DNA from: Candidatus Falkowbacteria bacterium CG10_big_fil_rev_8_21_14_0_10_39_11
GTDB lineage: Bacteria > Patescibacteriota > Patescibacteriia > UBA11705
NCBI GenBank assembly: GCA_002773615.1
Contig: PFAP01000003.1
Location: 18,234 to 51,465 of the forward strand
Direction: 5' to 3'
Length of the DNA stretch: 33,232 bases
This document shows positions 14,028-21,240 of the stretch, one piece after another (the first letter of the stretch is position 1; each line of letters begins with the position of its first letter). Both the position numbers and the translations under genes were made by a program. The notes beneath the pieces were generated by a model. The model saw only the letters and a list, made by a program, of their open reading frames with translations, did no database searches and was not told the DNA's origin.

Positions 14028-14801
14028 TTAATTGCCCTGCGTTTCGTCATCATTGCCGAGCTGAGCCTTGAGCGTTTCAATGATAAAATGTTGGTCCTCA
14101 ACCGGTAAAGAATTTATTTGATCCAACAGGTTCTCAACCGGATCAAGAGGCTTGCTGGTAAACGCCAAAGTGTCTTCTTTTTCTTCTGGTGGGTCCAAAG
14201 CGGTCTCATCAGAATAAAACTCTAAGACATTGTGGTCAGTCTGGATTTGGGAGGTCTCAACAACCACAGCTTCGTCAACCTCTCCGTCAGAAAGGTCTTC
14301 GGTGGGATTATTGCTCTTGTATATTTGAGCGTTGATTGCTTCTAATATTTTTTCTGGCTGCTTGTGATTATATATGACATAGGGTTTTGATAATTTTTCA
14401 ATCACCAATTTCAACTGCCCATATTTAAATATCTTTTGTTTCCATGATTTATAATCTACGGAAATATTTTTAATTTTTGACAAAGCAACAAATTTTATAA
14501 TTGGTTTTCCAATCTTTGACTGCTGAACGTCAATCAATCGCTGATTGGTCAGACAAATCAAATTTGACTGCCAAAGATGCATTATTTTGAATAAATACCC
14601 AATAGATATACCCAACACTACCAAAAAAATAATCAAACCACCAAGACCAAAAGTAATAAAATAAAACATCAGGAAAAAATCCAACAAAATAATCAAAACA
14701 CTGATGGTGACATGAGGCAAAACCACATACCCTGAGTGCTTGGAAATCAACACGATTTTTTCATCATCCTGCCAATTGATTTTCTTGAGCAATACTTTCA
14801 T
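14028..14801 (-). CDS. Membrane protein with bacterial PH-like domain
   Basis: A protein of 257 residues from the preferred Met at 14801 (MKVLLKKINWQDDEKIVL). A long pair of membrane helices (about 25-75) is followed by a YdbS/bPH2-like beta domain (NLICLTNQRLIDVQQSKIG ... ISVDYKSWKQKIFKYGQLKL), then a disordered acidic region (about 165-230) and a C-terminal helix (VEDQHFIIETLKAQL). bPH2 proteins are envelope proteins of unclear function. The preferred start overlaps the end of the ATPase gene by 38 bases; an upstream Met at 14846 would overlap more. It probably shares the ATPase transcript. Confidence 0.72.
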   Translation of the reverse strand: MKVLLKKINWQDDEKIVLISKHSGYVVLPHVTISVLIILLDFFLMFYFITFGLGGLIIFLVVLGISIGYLFKIMHLWQSNLICLTNQRLIDVQQSKIGKPIIKFVALSKIKNISVDYKSWKQKIFKYGQLKLVIEKLSKPYVIYNHKQPEKILEAINAQIYKSNNPTEDLSDGEVDEAVVVETSQIQTDHNVLEFYSDETALDPPEEKEDTLAFTSKPLDPVENLLDQINSLPVEDQHFIIETLKAQLGNDDETQGN

Positions 14802-17436
14802 AATTTTTATGATGCTTTGAATAAAATATAATTTTGGTAATCTCAATCAATGCGACTTGCATCACTCCAAGCCCGACTACGATAGCCCACTCCCGCAAAC
14901 CGAGAGCACGCAAACCAAGTGACTGCTGCAAAATGGGCACATATATCGGAACAAGTTGAAGAATAATACCGCCGATTACGGCCCAGATCAAATATATATT
15001 GTCAAAAATATTTATTTTCCATAATGGTTGAATCAAGCTTTTGCAGCTAAACACGTACATCAATGAATTGAGTCCCAAGCCGGCAAACATAATAGTTCGA
15101 AGATACTCCATCTCCACCCCCTGATGTAGGAACCAGTAATAGACAGAAAACAGTACCAAGTCAGAGAATATACCGATAACAAAAATCAAAGTTTTCATTT
15201 CACGATCCAGCAATTTACCCTCACGCTTGACTGGAATCTGCTCCATAATATTTTTTTCGCCAGATTCAACGGTCAAAGCAGCCGCCGGGAAACCATCTGT
15301 AATTAAATTGATCCACAAAATTTGAGCAGCGGTGATAGGGAGAGGCAAACCAAGAAACAGGCTGCCAATAACCAATATCATTTCACTAAAACTATCGGCC
15401 AATAAATACACAATAACCTTTTTTATATTGCTAAAAATAATCCGCCCCTGTTCAATCGCCATGACAATGGTCTGAAAATTATTATCAAGCAATATCATAT
15501 CAGCGCTTTGCTTAGTTACGTCAGTGCCGGTACCGACAGCAATACCAATATCAGCGGCCTTCAGCGCTGGAGCGTCATTAACTCCGTCACCGGTCATCGC
15601 AACCACTTCATTGTTGAATTGCAGCGCTTCAACAATCTTTAATTTGTCTGCGGGTGAAACCCGAGCAAAGACTGATACATGCTTGACCCTGGCTCGAAGC
15701 TGTTCTAGTGATAGTGTTAGCAACTCATAGCCATCCATTATGGAGTCTTTGGTGACCGGCAGACCTATCTGTCGAGCGATTTCTGTGGCTGTCAGCCGAT
15801 GATCGCCGGTAATCATAATAGTACGAATGCCCGCCTGCTTGACCAGATTGATTGTGTCAGCAATGCCCGAACGCAGTGGATCGTGAATAACCCAGAAACC
15901 GAGGAACAAATAATCATCTCCCATATAACCATCTTTGTCTGAAGATAAAATGTCTTTTTTGGCTACAGCCAAAATCCGATAACCACGTTCGGAGTATGAA
16001 TCAAATAATTTTTGCCACATCAAACGTATACTTGGAGTCAGCTCTTGTTTCTTTTTACCGGTAAAGTATGAGTTACATTCCGACAACACAACCTCTGGTG
16101 CTCCTTTCATGGCCCAAGTGTACTGATCATTATGCTGACTCAATGTCAGCATTCGTTTGTCTCGAGAATTGAATGGGATTTCAAATAACCGCTTGGCTAA
16201 ATCGACTTTTCCCGGATCAAATCCAAGTTTAAGACTCCCGCTGAGTAAAGCTTTTTCTGTTGGTGAGCCGATCAATTCATGTCCGTCAAAATGATCAATC
16301 GTAGCATTATTTACTAGCAATGATGTGTTGATAAAATCAGAAAAATCATGGTAATCATCCTCATCAATCAATACTCGACTATGCCAAAAAACAATTTCCT
16401 TGGCTTGCATTTGCCCCTGAGTGATAGTGCCGGTCTTGTCAACGCAAATAACAGAAGTACTACCCAAAGTTTCAGCGGCAACTAATTTTCGGACCAATGC
16501 CTGTTTTTTTAATATCCGCTGCATGCCAATAGCTAATACTACTGTCACGGCAACCAATAAACCCTCAGGAACAGCTGAAACAGCGGCTGCCATTGCTACG
16601 AGGAAAATATCCCAAAATGAAAAACCTCGAAGCAAACCCACGGCAACGATCAGAAAAGCGGCTCCAATAATAGAAAAACCCAAGACCCGACTAAAGGCTT
16701 TGAGGCGTTGCTGAAGAGGAGTAACTTCATCTTCAGTTTGCTCCAACATCTCAGCGATTTTTCCCAGTTCAGTCATCCGACCGGTTGCCACTACGATACC
16801 ACGACCTCGACCGTCAGTGATCAAGGTTCCCTTCAAAACCATGTTTTTGCGTTCTGATACCAATATTTTTTTTGTTTTATCAGTCGATATGGTACGAGTA
16901 TGTTTCATGACCGGTTCAGACTCTCCCGTCAGCACCGCTTCGGCACTTGAAAGATTGTTGACCTCAAGCAATCGAATATCAGCCGGGACCTGGTCACCCG
17001 GTTCGAGTTCAACAATGTCACCGGGAACCAGTTCTTCCGCCTTGACTATGTGTAAAACACCATCTCGAATTACCTTGGCGTTAAAACTGATAAATTCTCG
17101 TAAATGCTCAAGCTGATTTTCTGCCTTATTTTCTTGAAGAAATCCAACGATAACATTAATTAAAATAGCCGCCATAATAATGGCGAAATCAACATATTCA
17201 TTCAAAACCAACGATATTACGGCTGCTCCAAGTAAAATATAAACCAAAATACTTTTGAATTGACGAAAAAACACCAACCAGGTTGAAGCTCTTCTCTTTT
17301 GAGGCAAACGATTGAACCCAAAAGTTTTAAGCCGTCTAAGAGCTTCTTTTTCTGGAATACCAATTTCACTACTTTCAAGCAACTTGATACACTCTGAGGC
17401 TTGATAGTTGTACCAATGGACATTTTGTATTTTCAT
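14764..17436 (-). CDS. P-type cation-transporting ATPase, Ca2+ (P2A)-like
   Basis: A full-length 890-residue P-type pump: N-terminal cytoplasmic region, TM1-2 (about 60-100), actuator motif TGES (170-173), VPEGL in TM4 (289-293), phosphorylation site DKTGT (333-337), the nucleotide domain with MKGAPE, the hinge MTGDGVNDAPALKAADIGIA, and six C-terminal helices. The ion-site residues match SERCA/PMR1-type pumps: Glu in VPEGL, Asn and Asp in WINLITDGFPA, and Glu in ADSFSEMI. It therefore probably exports Ca2+ (or Mn2+), although Na+/K+ relatives share part of this pattern. The start at 17436 follows an extended -10 promoter about 40 bases upstream. Confidence 0.92.
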   Translation of the reverse strand: MKIQNVHWYNYQASECIKLLESSEIGIPEKEALRRLKTFGFNRLPQKRRASTWLVFFRQFKSILVYILLGAAVISLVLNEYVDFAIIMAAILINVIVGFLQENKAENQLEHLREFISFNAKVIRDGVLHIVKAEELVPGDIVELEPGDQVPADIRLLEVNNLSSAEAVLTGESEPVMKHTRTISTDKTKKILVSERKNMVLKGTLITDGRGRGIVVATGRMTELGKIAEMLEQTEDEVTPLQQRLKAFSRVLGFSIIGAAFLIVAVGLLRGFSFWDIFLVAMAAAVSAVPEGLLVAVTVVLAIGMQRILKKQALVRKLVAAETLGSTSVICVDKTGTITQGQMQAKEIVFWHSRVLIDEDDYHDFSDFINTSLLVNNATIDHFDGHELIGSPTEKALLSGSLKLGFDPGKVDLAKRLFEIPFNSRDKRMLTLSQHNDQYTWAMKGAPEVVLSECNSYFTGKKKQELTPSIRLMWQKLFDSYSERGYRILAVAKKDILSSDKDGYMGDDYLFLGFWVIHDPLRSGIADTINLVKQAGIRTIMITGDHRLTATEIARQIGLPVTKDSIMDGYELLTLSLEQLRARVKHVSVFARVSPADKLKIVEALQFNNEVVAMTGDGVNDAPALKAADIGIAVGTGTDVTKQSADMILLDNNFQTIVMAIEQGRIIFSNIKKVIVYLLADSFSEMILVIGSLFLGLPLPITAAQILWINLITDGFPAAALTVESGEKNIMEQIPVKREGKLLDREMKTLIFVIGIFSDLVLFSVYYWFLHQGVEMEYLRTIMFAGLGLNSLMYVFSCKSLIQPLWKINIFDNIYLIWAVIGGIILQLVPIYVPILQQSLGLRALGLREWAIVVGLGVMQVALIEITKIIFYSKHHKNYESIAQENQLAG

Positions 17437-17477
17437 AATGCAAAAATAGCAAGCAATATACTTGGTTTTCTGAATTA

Positions 17478-17486
17478 ATTATACCA
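17478..17486 (-). promoter_or_regulatory. Extended -10 promoter of the ATPase operon
   Basis: On the minus strand TGG-TATAAT: a perfect -10 (17478-17483) with the TGn extension, and no good -35, about 40 bases before the ATG at 17436. The same TGG-TATAAT occurs before the VirB6-like gene. Confidence 0.6.
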
Positions 17487-17507
17487 CAACTTGCGAATAA
17501 AAAAAAT

Positions 17508-17536
17508 TTGGCTGTTGACCATTTTTGAGGTATAAT
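17508..17536 (+). promoter_or_regulatory. Promoter of the small membrane-protein gene
   Basis: TTGGCT (17508-17513), a 17-base spacer and a perfect TATAAT (17531-17536). The ATG at 17563 lies 26 bases downstream. It is divergent from the ATPase promoter. Confidence 0.7.
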
Positions 17537-17562
17537 TTGATTAGATTTAACCTAAATTATTT

Positions 17563-17916
17563 ATGATAGAATTACTACTCCAACTTACAAGCACCATTGA
17601 TAATTGGCTCAATAAACCTTATATAAGAATTGATGGTCTTTTGATTGATCGCTGGAGTTGGGTTCATCTGATTACCGGTATAGTAATAGGCCTGATAGTA
17701 ATCTGGAAATTAAAAAAGGTCTCGCCATGGAAAGCGCACCCGATGGTTTTCTTGATTTTAATCCTGTGGGAAATCTTTGAGCGAGTGATGGGAAATGTCT
17801 TGTTCAAAGTCGAAACCATGACTGACAAAACCTGGGATATGATTATTGGGTTTGGCGGGTATTATTTGATATATAGTTTATATATTTCAAAAAGAAAACT
17901 AATACCTAAAGACTAA
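17563..17916 (+). CDS. Small polytopic membrane protein, uncharacterised
   Basis: A 117-residue protein with three predicted membrane segments (about 32-50, 60-78 and 92-110). It has polar motifs inside them: WSWVHLITGIVIG, ILWEIFERVMGN and DMIIGFGGYYL. The pattern H...G / WE..E / D...G resembles DUF2238 (YjdF)/VanZ-like membrane proteins, but I am not sure of the family. The reading frame starts 26 bases after a strong -10 element. Its end overlaps the convergent metallopeptidase-like gene by 11 bases. Confidence 0.65.
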   Translation: MIELLLQLTSTIDNWLNKPYIRIDGLLIDRWSWVHLITGIVIGLIVIWKLKKVSPWKAHPMVFLILILWEIFERVMGNVLFKVETMTDKTWDMIIGFGGYYLIYSLYISKRKLIPKD

Positions 17917-18688
17917 GGTTATATTCGAAGAAACTTGTTTGTCCACCCTCTTTTATAGATTCATATTTAGTCTCATATTCACTGCTATCCAAGCCACACT
18001 CTTCTAGCAATAGCATCAACTCAACATGATTCACATTCTTCGAATCCAACTTGGCCAGCTTTTTGAATGTCTGCGGAGACATAATTTCTCGAAATACTTC
18101 AAGGGCCTTAAAATCGCCATAAAAATAGGCTTTGTACAAATCAAATCTTAACTCCTTATCTCCGATAGGTCCCATGTTCTTTTTCTTGGCTATAGCCTTT
18201 ATTATTTGCTCAAAAAACAAACACAACGGCAAGTAGGCAAATTTAATATCCCCGATATTTTTACTATTGATACCTTGCTCCCACAATAAATAATCCAGAG
18301 TGATCATCTGAGTCAAAGCTTCATTTAACCCAGAAAAAGTATTTGACTTTATACGTTCAAATCCAGTTGTTTTCTGATTAACTTCGGCACCACTTGTATC
18401 CAGATCTATACGAACCAGGATTGTAGTGTTAGCCAACAAATGGGTCAATTCATGAACCAAAACACTAACATCAGATTTAAAACTCTTAAACGGGATGACT
18501 ATTTCCTGAGAATCTGTAGAGATGAAGCCATCAGACAAATTATAAATATCATCAGAAGATTTTTTATATTGATCGAAGTCTTCCCTTTTCATGAGTTTTA
18601 TTTTGTCTAAGGCTGTAATCCTACTGGCCACAGATAAACCCAATTTTAATCTTATCCACTGAGCAAATCCCTTTATTAGCTCTATCAA
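17906..18688 (-). CDS. Gluzincin-like zinc-metallopeptidase protein
   Basis: A 260-residue protein with the zinc motif HELTH (His79, Glu80, His83) and a plausible third ligand Glu123 in GLNEALTQMIT, the HExxH...NExxT arrangement of gluzincins. No signal peptide is visible, so it is probably cytoplasmic, and its substrate is unknown. The start is uncertain: the frame opens with TTG at 18688 and lacks a good ribosome site. The same frame stays open upstream only to a TAA at 18737-18739, beyond which another open stretch lies. The N-terminus may therefore be longer, or the gene may have lost its original start. It overlaps the convergent gene at its 3' end. Confidence 0.7.
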   Translation of the reverse strand: MIELIKGFAQWIRLKLGLSVASRITALDKIKLMKREDFDQYKKSSDDIYNLSDGFISTDSQEIVIPFKSFKSDVSVLVHELTHLLANTTILVRIDLDTSGAEVNQKTTGFERIKSNTFSGLNEALTQMITLDYLLWEQGINSKNIGDIKFAYLPLCLFFEQIIKAIAKKKNMGPIGDKELRFDLYKAYFYGDFKALEVFREIMSPQTFKKLAKLDSKNVNHVELMLLLEECGLDSSEYETKYESIKEGGQTSFFEYNLSL

Positions 18689-18834
18689 TTGTATTTTTTC
18701 CCTAGCTGATAATTGAGTTGCTTCAATATCAACATTTTAAAATTCATGCAAAAATTCTGTAATAACTTGTTCATCTTTTTTGATAACTTGGCTTTCTTCT
18801 GAAATTTGAAGGCCGGTAAATGCTCAATATCCAT
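18689..18834 (-). other. Possible remnant upstream of the metallopeptidase-like gene
   Basis: On the minus strand, an ATG at 18834 opens 49 codons (MDIEHLPAFKF...) in one frame. The frame of the downstream gene is open from about 18820 to the TAA at 18737-18739 (ISEESQVIKKDEQVITEFLHEF) and again from there into the gene (VDIEATQLSAREKIQLIELIKGF). This looks like coding DNA broken by a frameshift and a stop, but a short genuine gene cannot be excluded. Confidence 0.3.
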
Positions 18835-18872
18835 ATTAGATTCAAATAAAATTTATATTTATAATATACTCT

Positions 18873-19640
18873 ATGACGATCAAAAGTGCAAAATTAATTT
18901 ATAATGAACTCAAGAGCCTGGCTCAAAACGATCCCAATATTATTGGTTTTTTCCTTGGTGGTTCTAGGGTCAAAGGTTTGGACAACAAGCACTCTGATTA
19001 TGACATTTATATTATTGTAAAAAATAATAAACTGGCTGAGTATCGAAAAAAAATAATGCCGCTCAAAGACGACCGGATTGATATAATGCTTTACACCGAC
19101 AAAGGTCTGCGGGAGCATGCAGCATGGGGCGGGACAGAAGAGTGGGCGCGCTACAACATGGCTCATATCAAAGTGGAAATTGACAAAACCAAGACAATTC
19201 AGAAAATTATCAATGAAAAAGGTAAAATCCCTGAAGATAAAGTTGAAAATTTTATCAGAGGTAATCTGGATGCTTATATCAATTATGTTTATCGGTCGTT
19301 AAAATGCCTGCGAGCGAAAAATTCACTTTGCGCCAAACTGGAAGCCTCAAATTCGCTACTTTATTTTCTAAATATTATTTTTGCCCTGCATGGAAGAAGA
19401 GTAAAACCGTTTTCCAAATATCTACAGTGGGAACTGGATCATTATCCGCTCAAGAAACTGCCAATTTCCAATCAAGAATTCTTAAACATTCTAGATAAAA
19501 TAATCAGCTCAGCTGACTTAAATCCACAAAAAAAATTATTCAAAATTACCGAAAAACTGTTTGACCGGTCGCCATACAAAAGCGTTTACAACAACTGGGG
19601 AGAGAAAATCGAATGGGTTGAGAAATTTTCATTGAAGTAG
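18873..19640 (+). CDS. Nucleotidyltransferase (Pol-beta-type fold)
   Basis: A 255-residue protein with the minimal nucleotidyltransferase pattern GGSRVKG (29-35), SDYD (41-44) supplying two metal-binding Asp, and Asp70 in DRIDIMLY as the third. A helical C-terminal domain follows (RGNLDAYINYVYRSLKCLRA ... LHGRRVKPFSKYLQWELDHYPL), like the DUF4037/aminoglycoside-adenylyltransferase-related group. Such enzymes transfer NMP to small molecules or proteins; the substrate is unknown. The AT-rich upstream stretch contains TATAAT-like sequence (TTTATAATATACTC) just before the ATG. It is probably transcribed alone. Confidence 0.78.
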   Translation: MTIKSAKLIYNELKSLAQNDPNIIGFFLGGSRVKGLDNKHSDYDIYIIVKNNKLAEYRKKIMPLKDDRIDIMLYTDKGLREHAAWGGTEEWARYNMAHIKVEIDKTKTIQKIINEKGKIPEDKVENFIRGNLDAYINYVYRSLKCLRAKNSLCAKLEASNSLLYFLNIIFALHGRRVKPFSKYLQWELDHYPLKKLPISNQEFLNILDKIISSADLNPQKKLFKITEKLFDRSPYKSVYNNWGEKIEWVEKFSLK

Positions 19641-19642
19641 GC

Positions 19643-19671
19643 TTGACAAAAGTCTATTTTTGGTTTAATCT
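19643..19671 (+). promoter_or_regulatory. Possible promoter of the HD-hydrolase gene
   Basis: A perfect TTGACA (19643-19648) is followed after 17 bases by TAATCT, a weak -10. It lies about 55 bases before the ATG at 19727. Confidence 0.4.
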
Positions 19672-19726
19672 AACATATTCTACATGCTAGGAGAAAAACT
19701 CTAAAATCAACGCCAGAGGAGGTATA

Positions 19727-20377
19727 ATGACGCCATCGATGATCAGCTTATTTTGCTTCGAATTTGCTGAAAAAATGATGCAAGATAATGATCCATCTCA
19801 CGATCTTGAACATGCCAACAGAGTTCATAAGCTGGCTCGATATTTGGCGGGAAAAGAGGGGGCTGATCTTGACATTGTCATTCCTGCTTCCATCGGTCAT
19901 GACTTGATTGTATATCCCAAAGATTCTCTAAAATCAAAACTATCTGCCACTCACAGTGCTGCTGAGGTAGCAAAATTTCTTCAAGGAATTGACGACTTCC
20001 CAAGAGACAAAATTGTAGCGGTTATGTATGCTATCCAAGTCTGTTCGTTTTCCAAAGGAATTGTGCCGACTACTCTGGAGGCAAAGATTCTCCAAGATGC
20101 TGACTTGCTAGAAGCGGTCGGCGCCGTTGCCATCATGAGGACATTTGCGTCTGCCGGTAGTATGAATAAAACTTTTTACTCCCCGGAAGATCCATTCTGT
20201 GTATATAGGGAACCAGATGCCCACAAGTATGCGCTGGATTTGTTCTATACTAGATTACTACAGGTTGAAAAGCGTTTGCATACGCAGACTGCTCGGGAAT
20301 TGGCTAGACCGCGAACTAAATTTCTACATCAATTTTTAACTCAGTTAACGTTGGAACTTCCACAGACAAACAAATAA
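19727..20377 (+). CDS. HD-domain hydrolase, YedJ-like
   Basis: A 216-residue HD-superfamily protein. His25-Asp26 with His29 (SHDLEHANRV), His58-Asp59 (GHDLIVYPKD) and the Asp pair in LQDADLLEAVGA (124/126) match the YedJ-type branch. These are cytoplasmic metal-dependent phosphohydrolases; the substrate is unknown. Later it contains YSPEDPFCVYREPD, typical of the same branch. The ATG follows GAGGAGGTATA, an ideal ribosome site. It ends at a hairpin terminator identical in its core to the one after the next gene. It is distinct from the HD protein at 179-772. Confidence 0.8.
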   Translation: MTPSMISLFCFEFAEKMMQDNDPSHDLEHANRVHKLARYLAGKEGADLDIVIPASIGHDLIVYPKDSLKSKLSATHSAAEVAKFLQGIDDFPRDKIVAVMYAIQVCSFSKGIVPTTLEAKILQDADLLEAVGAVAIMRTFASAGSMNKTFYSPEDPFCVYREPDAHKYALDLFYTRLLQVEKRLHTQTARELARPRTKFLHQFLTQLTLELPQTNK

Positions 20378-20381
20378 TGTT

Positions 20382-20404
20382 TCGAGATAACATCTCGATT
20401 TTTT
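20382..20404 (+). terminator. Terminator of the HD-hydrolase gene
   Basis: TCGAGAT-aac-ATCTCGA (20382-20398) followed by a T-run, five bases after the stop. The core and loop are identical to the terminator at 20745-20770. Confidence 0.85.
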
Positions 20405-20405
20405 A

Positions 20406-20434
20406 TTGACAAAATTGGCATATACTTATACGAT
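20406..20434 (+). promoter_or_regulatory. Promoter of the small zinc-protein gene
   Basis: A perfect TTGACA (20406-20411), a 17-base spacer and TACGAT (20429-20434), starting directly after the previous terminator. The leader would be about 105 bases and contains a six-codon reading frame starting near 20474; I see no clear regulatory fold in it. Confidence 0.6.
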
Positions 20435-20547
20435 TTCACTGAACTACAGATATAATTCAAAGGTAGAAGTATCATGTGCGCCAGATTATTAACATTTGAC
20501 AGTAACAAATTGACGGCCCCAAACCAACCACGAAAGGACGGTAGGCT

Positions 20548-20742
20548 ATGACCCAACAGATTCATTCACTGTGTTGCAATGTTAAATTGGAATTCTCATT
20601 GGCCGATGGCGTGCAAGTCGGCAGCTGTTCCAAATGCCATAAAAATGTCGCCAGAATCAACCTCAAGACTGGGCAAGAAGAGTGGCTCGACGGCAACTCA
20701 CCGTGGACCAACAAAACACTGAGTCCGGTAGTTAGAAATTAA
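20548..20742 (+). CDS. Small cysteine-containing protein, possible zinc ribbon
   Basis: A 64-residue protein, MTQQIHSLCCNVKLEF..., with CC near residue 9 and CSKCHK near residue 27, a spacing that could bind one zinc ion as a small ribbon. The C-terminal half (TGQEEWLDGNSPW) is polar. No family is recognised. AAGGA lies nine bases before the ATG. The gene has its own promoter and terminator, the same single-gene layout as the unknown genes at 1280-2879. A non-coding reading is unlikely because signals flank it on both sides. Confidence 0.6.
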   Translation: MTQQIHSLCCNVKLEFSLADGVQVGSCSKCHKNVARINLKTGQEEWLDGNSPWTNKTLSPVVRN

Positions 20743-20744
20743 CA

Positions 20745-20770
20745 AAATCGAGATAACATCTCGATTTTTT
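20745..20770 (+). terminator. Terminator of the small zinc-protein gene
   Basis: AAATCGAGAT-aac-ATCTCGATTT with a run of T, just after the stop at 20742. It is a near-exact copy of the terminator at 20382-20404. Confidence 0.85.
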
Positions 20771-20808
20771 TGTTTAAAACAAAAAATAACGACCGTATCG
20801 TTATCTTT

Positions 20809-20885
20809 TGGTGGGTCCTCCGGGACTCGAACCCGGGACGCCCAGCTTAAAAGGCTGGCGCTCTAACCGACTGAGCTAAGGACCC
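20809..20885 (-). tRNA. tRNA-Lys (anticodon TTT)
   Basis: A 77-base tRNA with encoded CCA. The acceptor is GGGTCCT/AGGACCC, the D-arm TAGCTCAGTCGGTTAGAGC, the anticodon loop CTTTTAA (anticodon TTT) is closed by CCAGC/GCTGG, and the T-arm is CCGGGTTCGAGTCCCGG. Twelve bases of its 5' end recur at 20982-20993 next to a palindromic repeat. Confidence 0.96.
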
Positions 20886-20917
20886 TTAATGTGACAATTT
20901 GAGATCGGTATCTAAAT

Positions 20918-20993
20918 CCTTAGCGAAGTCGGAACTGTCAAAACCGACGGCCTGTCCGCCGAAGTTGTAAACGAAGGCGGAAGCTAAGGACCC
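20918..20993. repeat. Cloverleaf-like palindromic repeat ending in a tRNA-Lys 5' fragment
   Basis: Outer arms CCTTAGC (20918-20924) and GCTAAGG (20983-20989) enclose two hairpins, GTCGG/CCGAC and CCGCC/GGCGG, giving a three-way junction. The right end AGCTAAGGACCC equals the 5' end of tRNA-Lys (20874-20885). The second hairpin (CGCCGAAG ... CGAAGG) matches the repeat beside tRNA-Arg. The first 23 bases recur exactly at 21052. Confidence 0.7.
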
Positions 20994-21051
20994 ATGATAT
21001 AAAATACTAAACCCGAAATAATAAATTCGAAATTGACAGCCAATATAAACA

Positions 21052-21135
21052 CCTTAGCGAAGTCGGAACTGTCATACCGACTGCCGGCCGGAGTTTTAAC
21101 AAAGGCAAGAGCTAATGGCTCTGAGCTAGTCTCTT
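21052..21135. repeat. Second copy of the cloverleaf-like repeat
   Basis: It shares an exact 23-base start with the repeat at 20918, including the GTCGG ... CCGAC hairpin, then diverges (GCCGGCCGG). It regains partial similarity at AGAGCTAATGGCTCTGAGCTAG, which contains a degraded tRNA-like piece (CTGAGCTA). The whole gap 20886-21240 (355 bases) holds these two repeats, the joining sequence and no gene. Confidence 0.6.
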
Positions 21136-21240
21136 GACCCCAGTTCAGGGCATAGCCCCTAATTGGATAAAGCAACTTACAATAATTTATCTCTAAAACT
21201 ACAAGTAACTACTACATTCTAGCGTAAAATGAGACCTTTG

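Noticed and set aside
17521-17536. TTGACC at 17515-17520 as the -35 of the promoter at 17531
   Set aside because: The spacing to TATAAT would be only ten bases; TTGGCT at 17508 with 17-base spacing is used instead.
20886-21135. CRISPR array
   Set aside because: Only two repeat copies, of unequal length and with strong internal folding, without regular spacers or cas genes.
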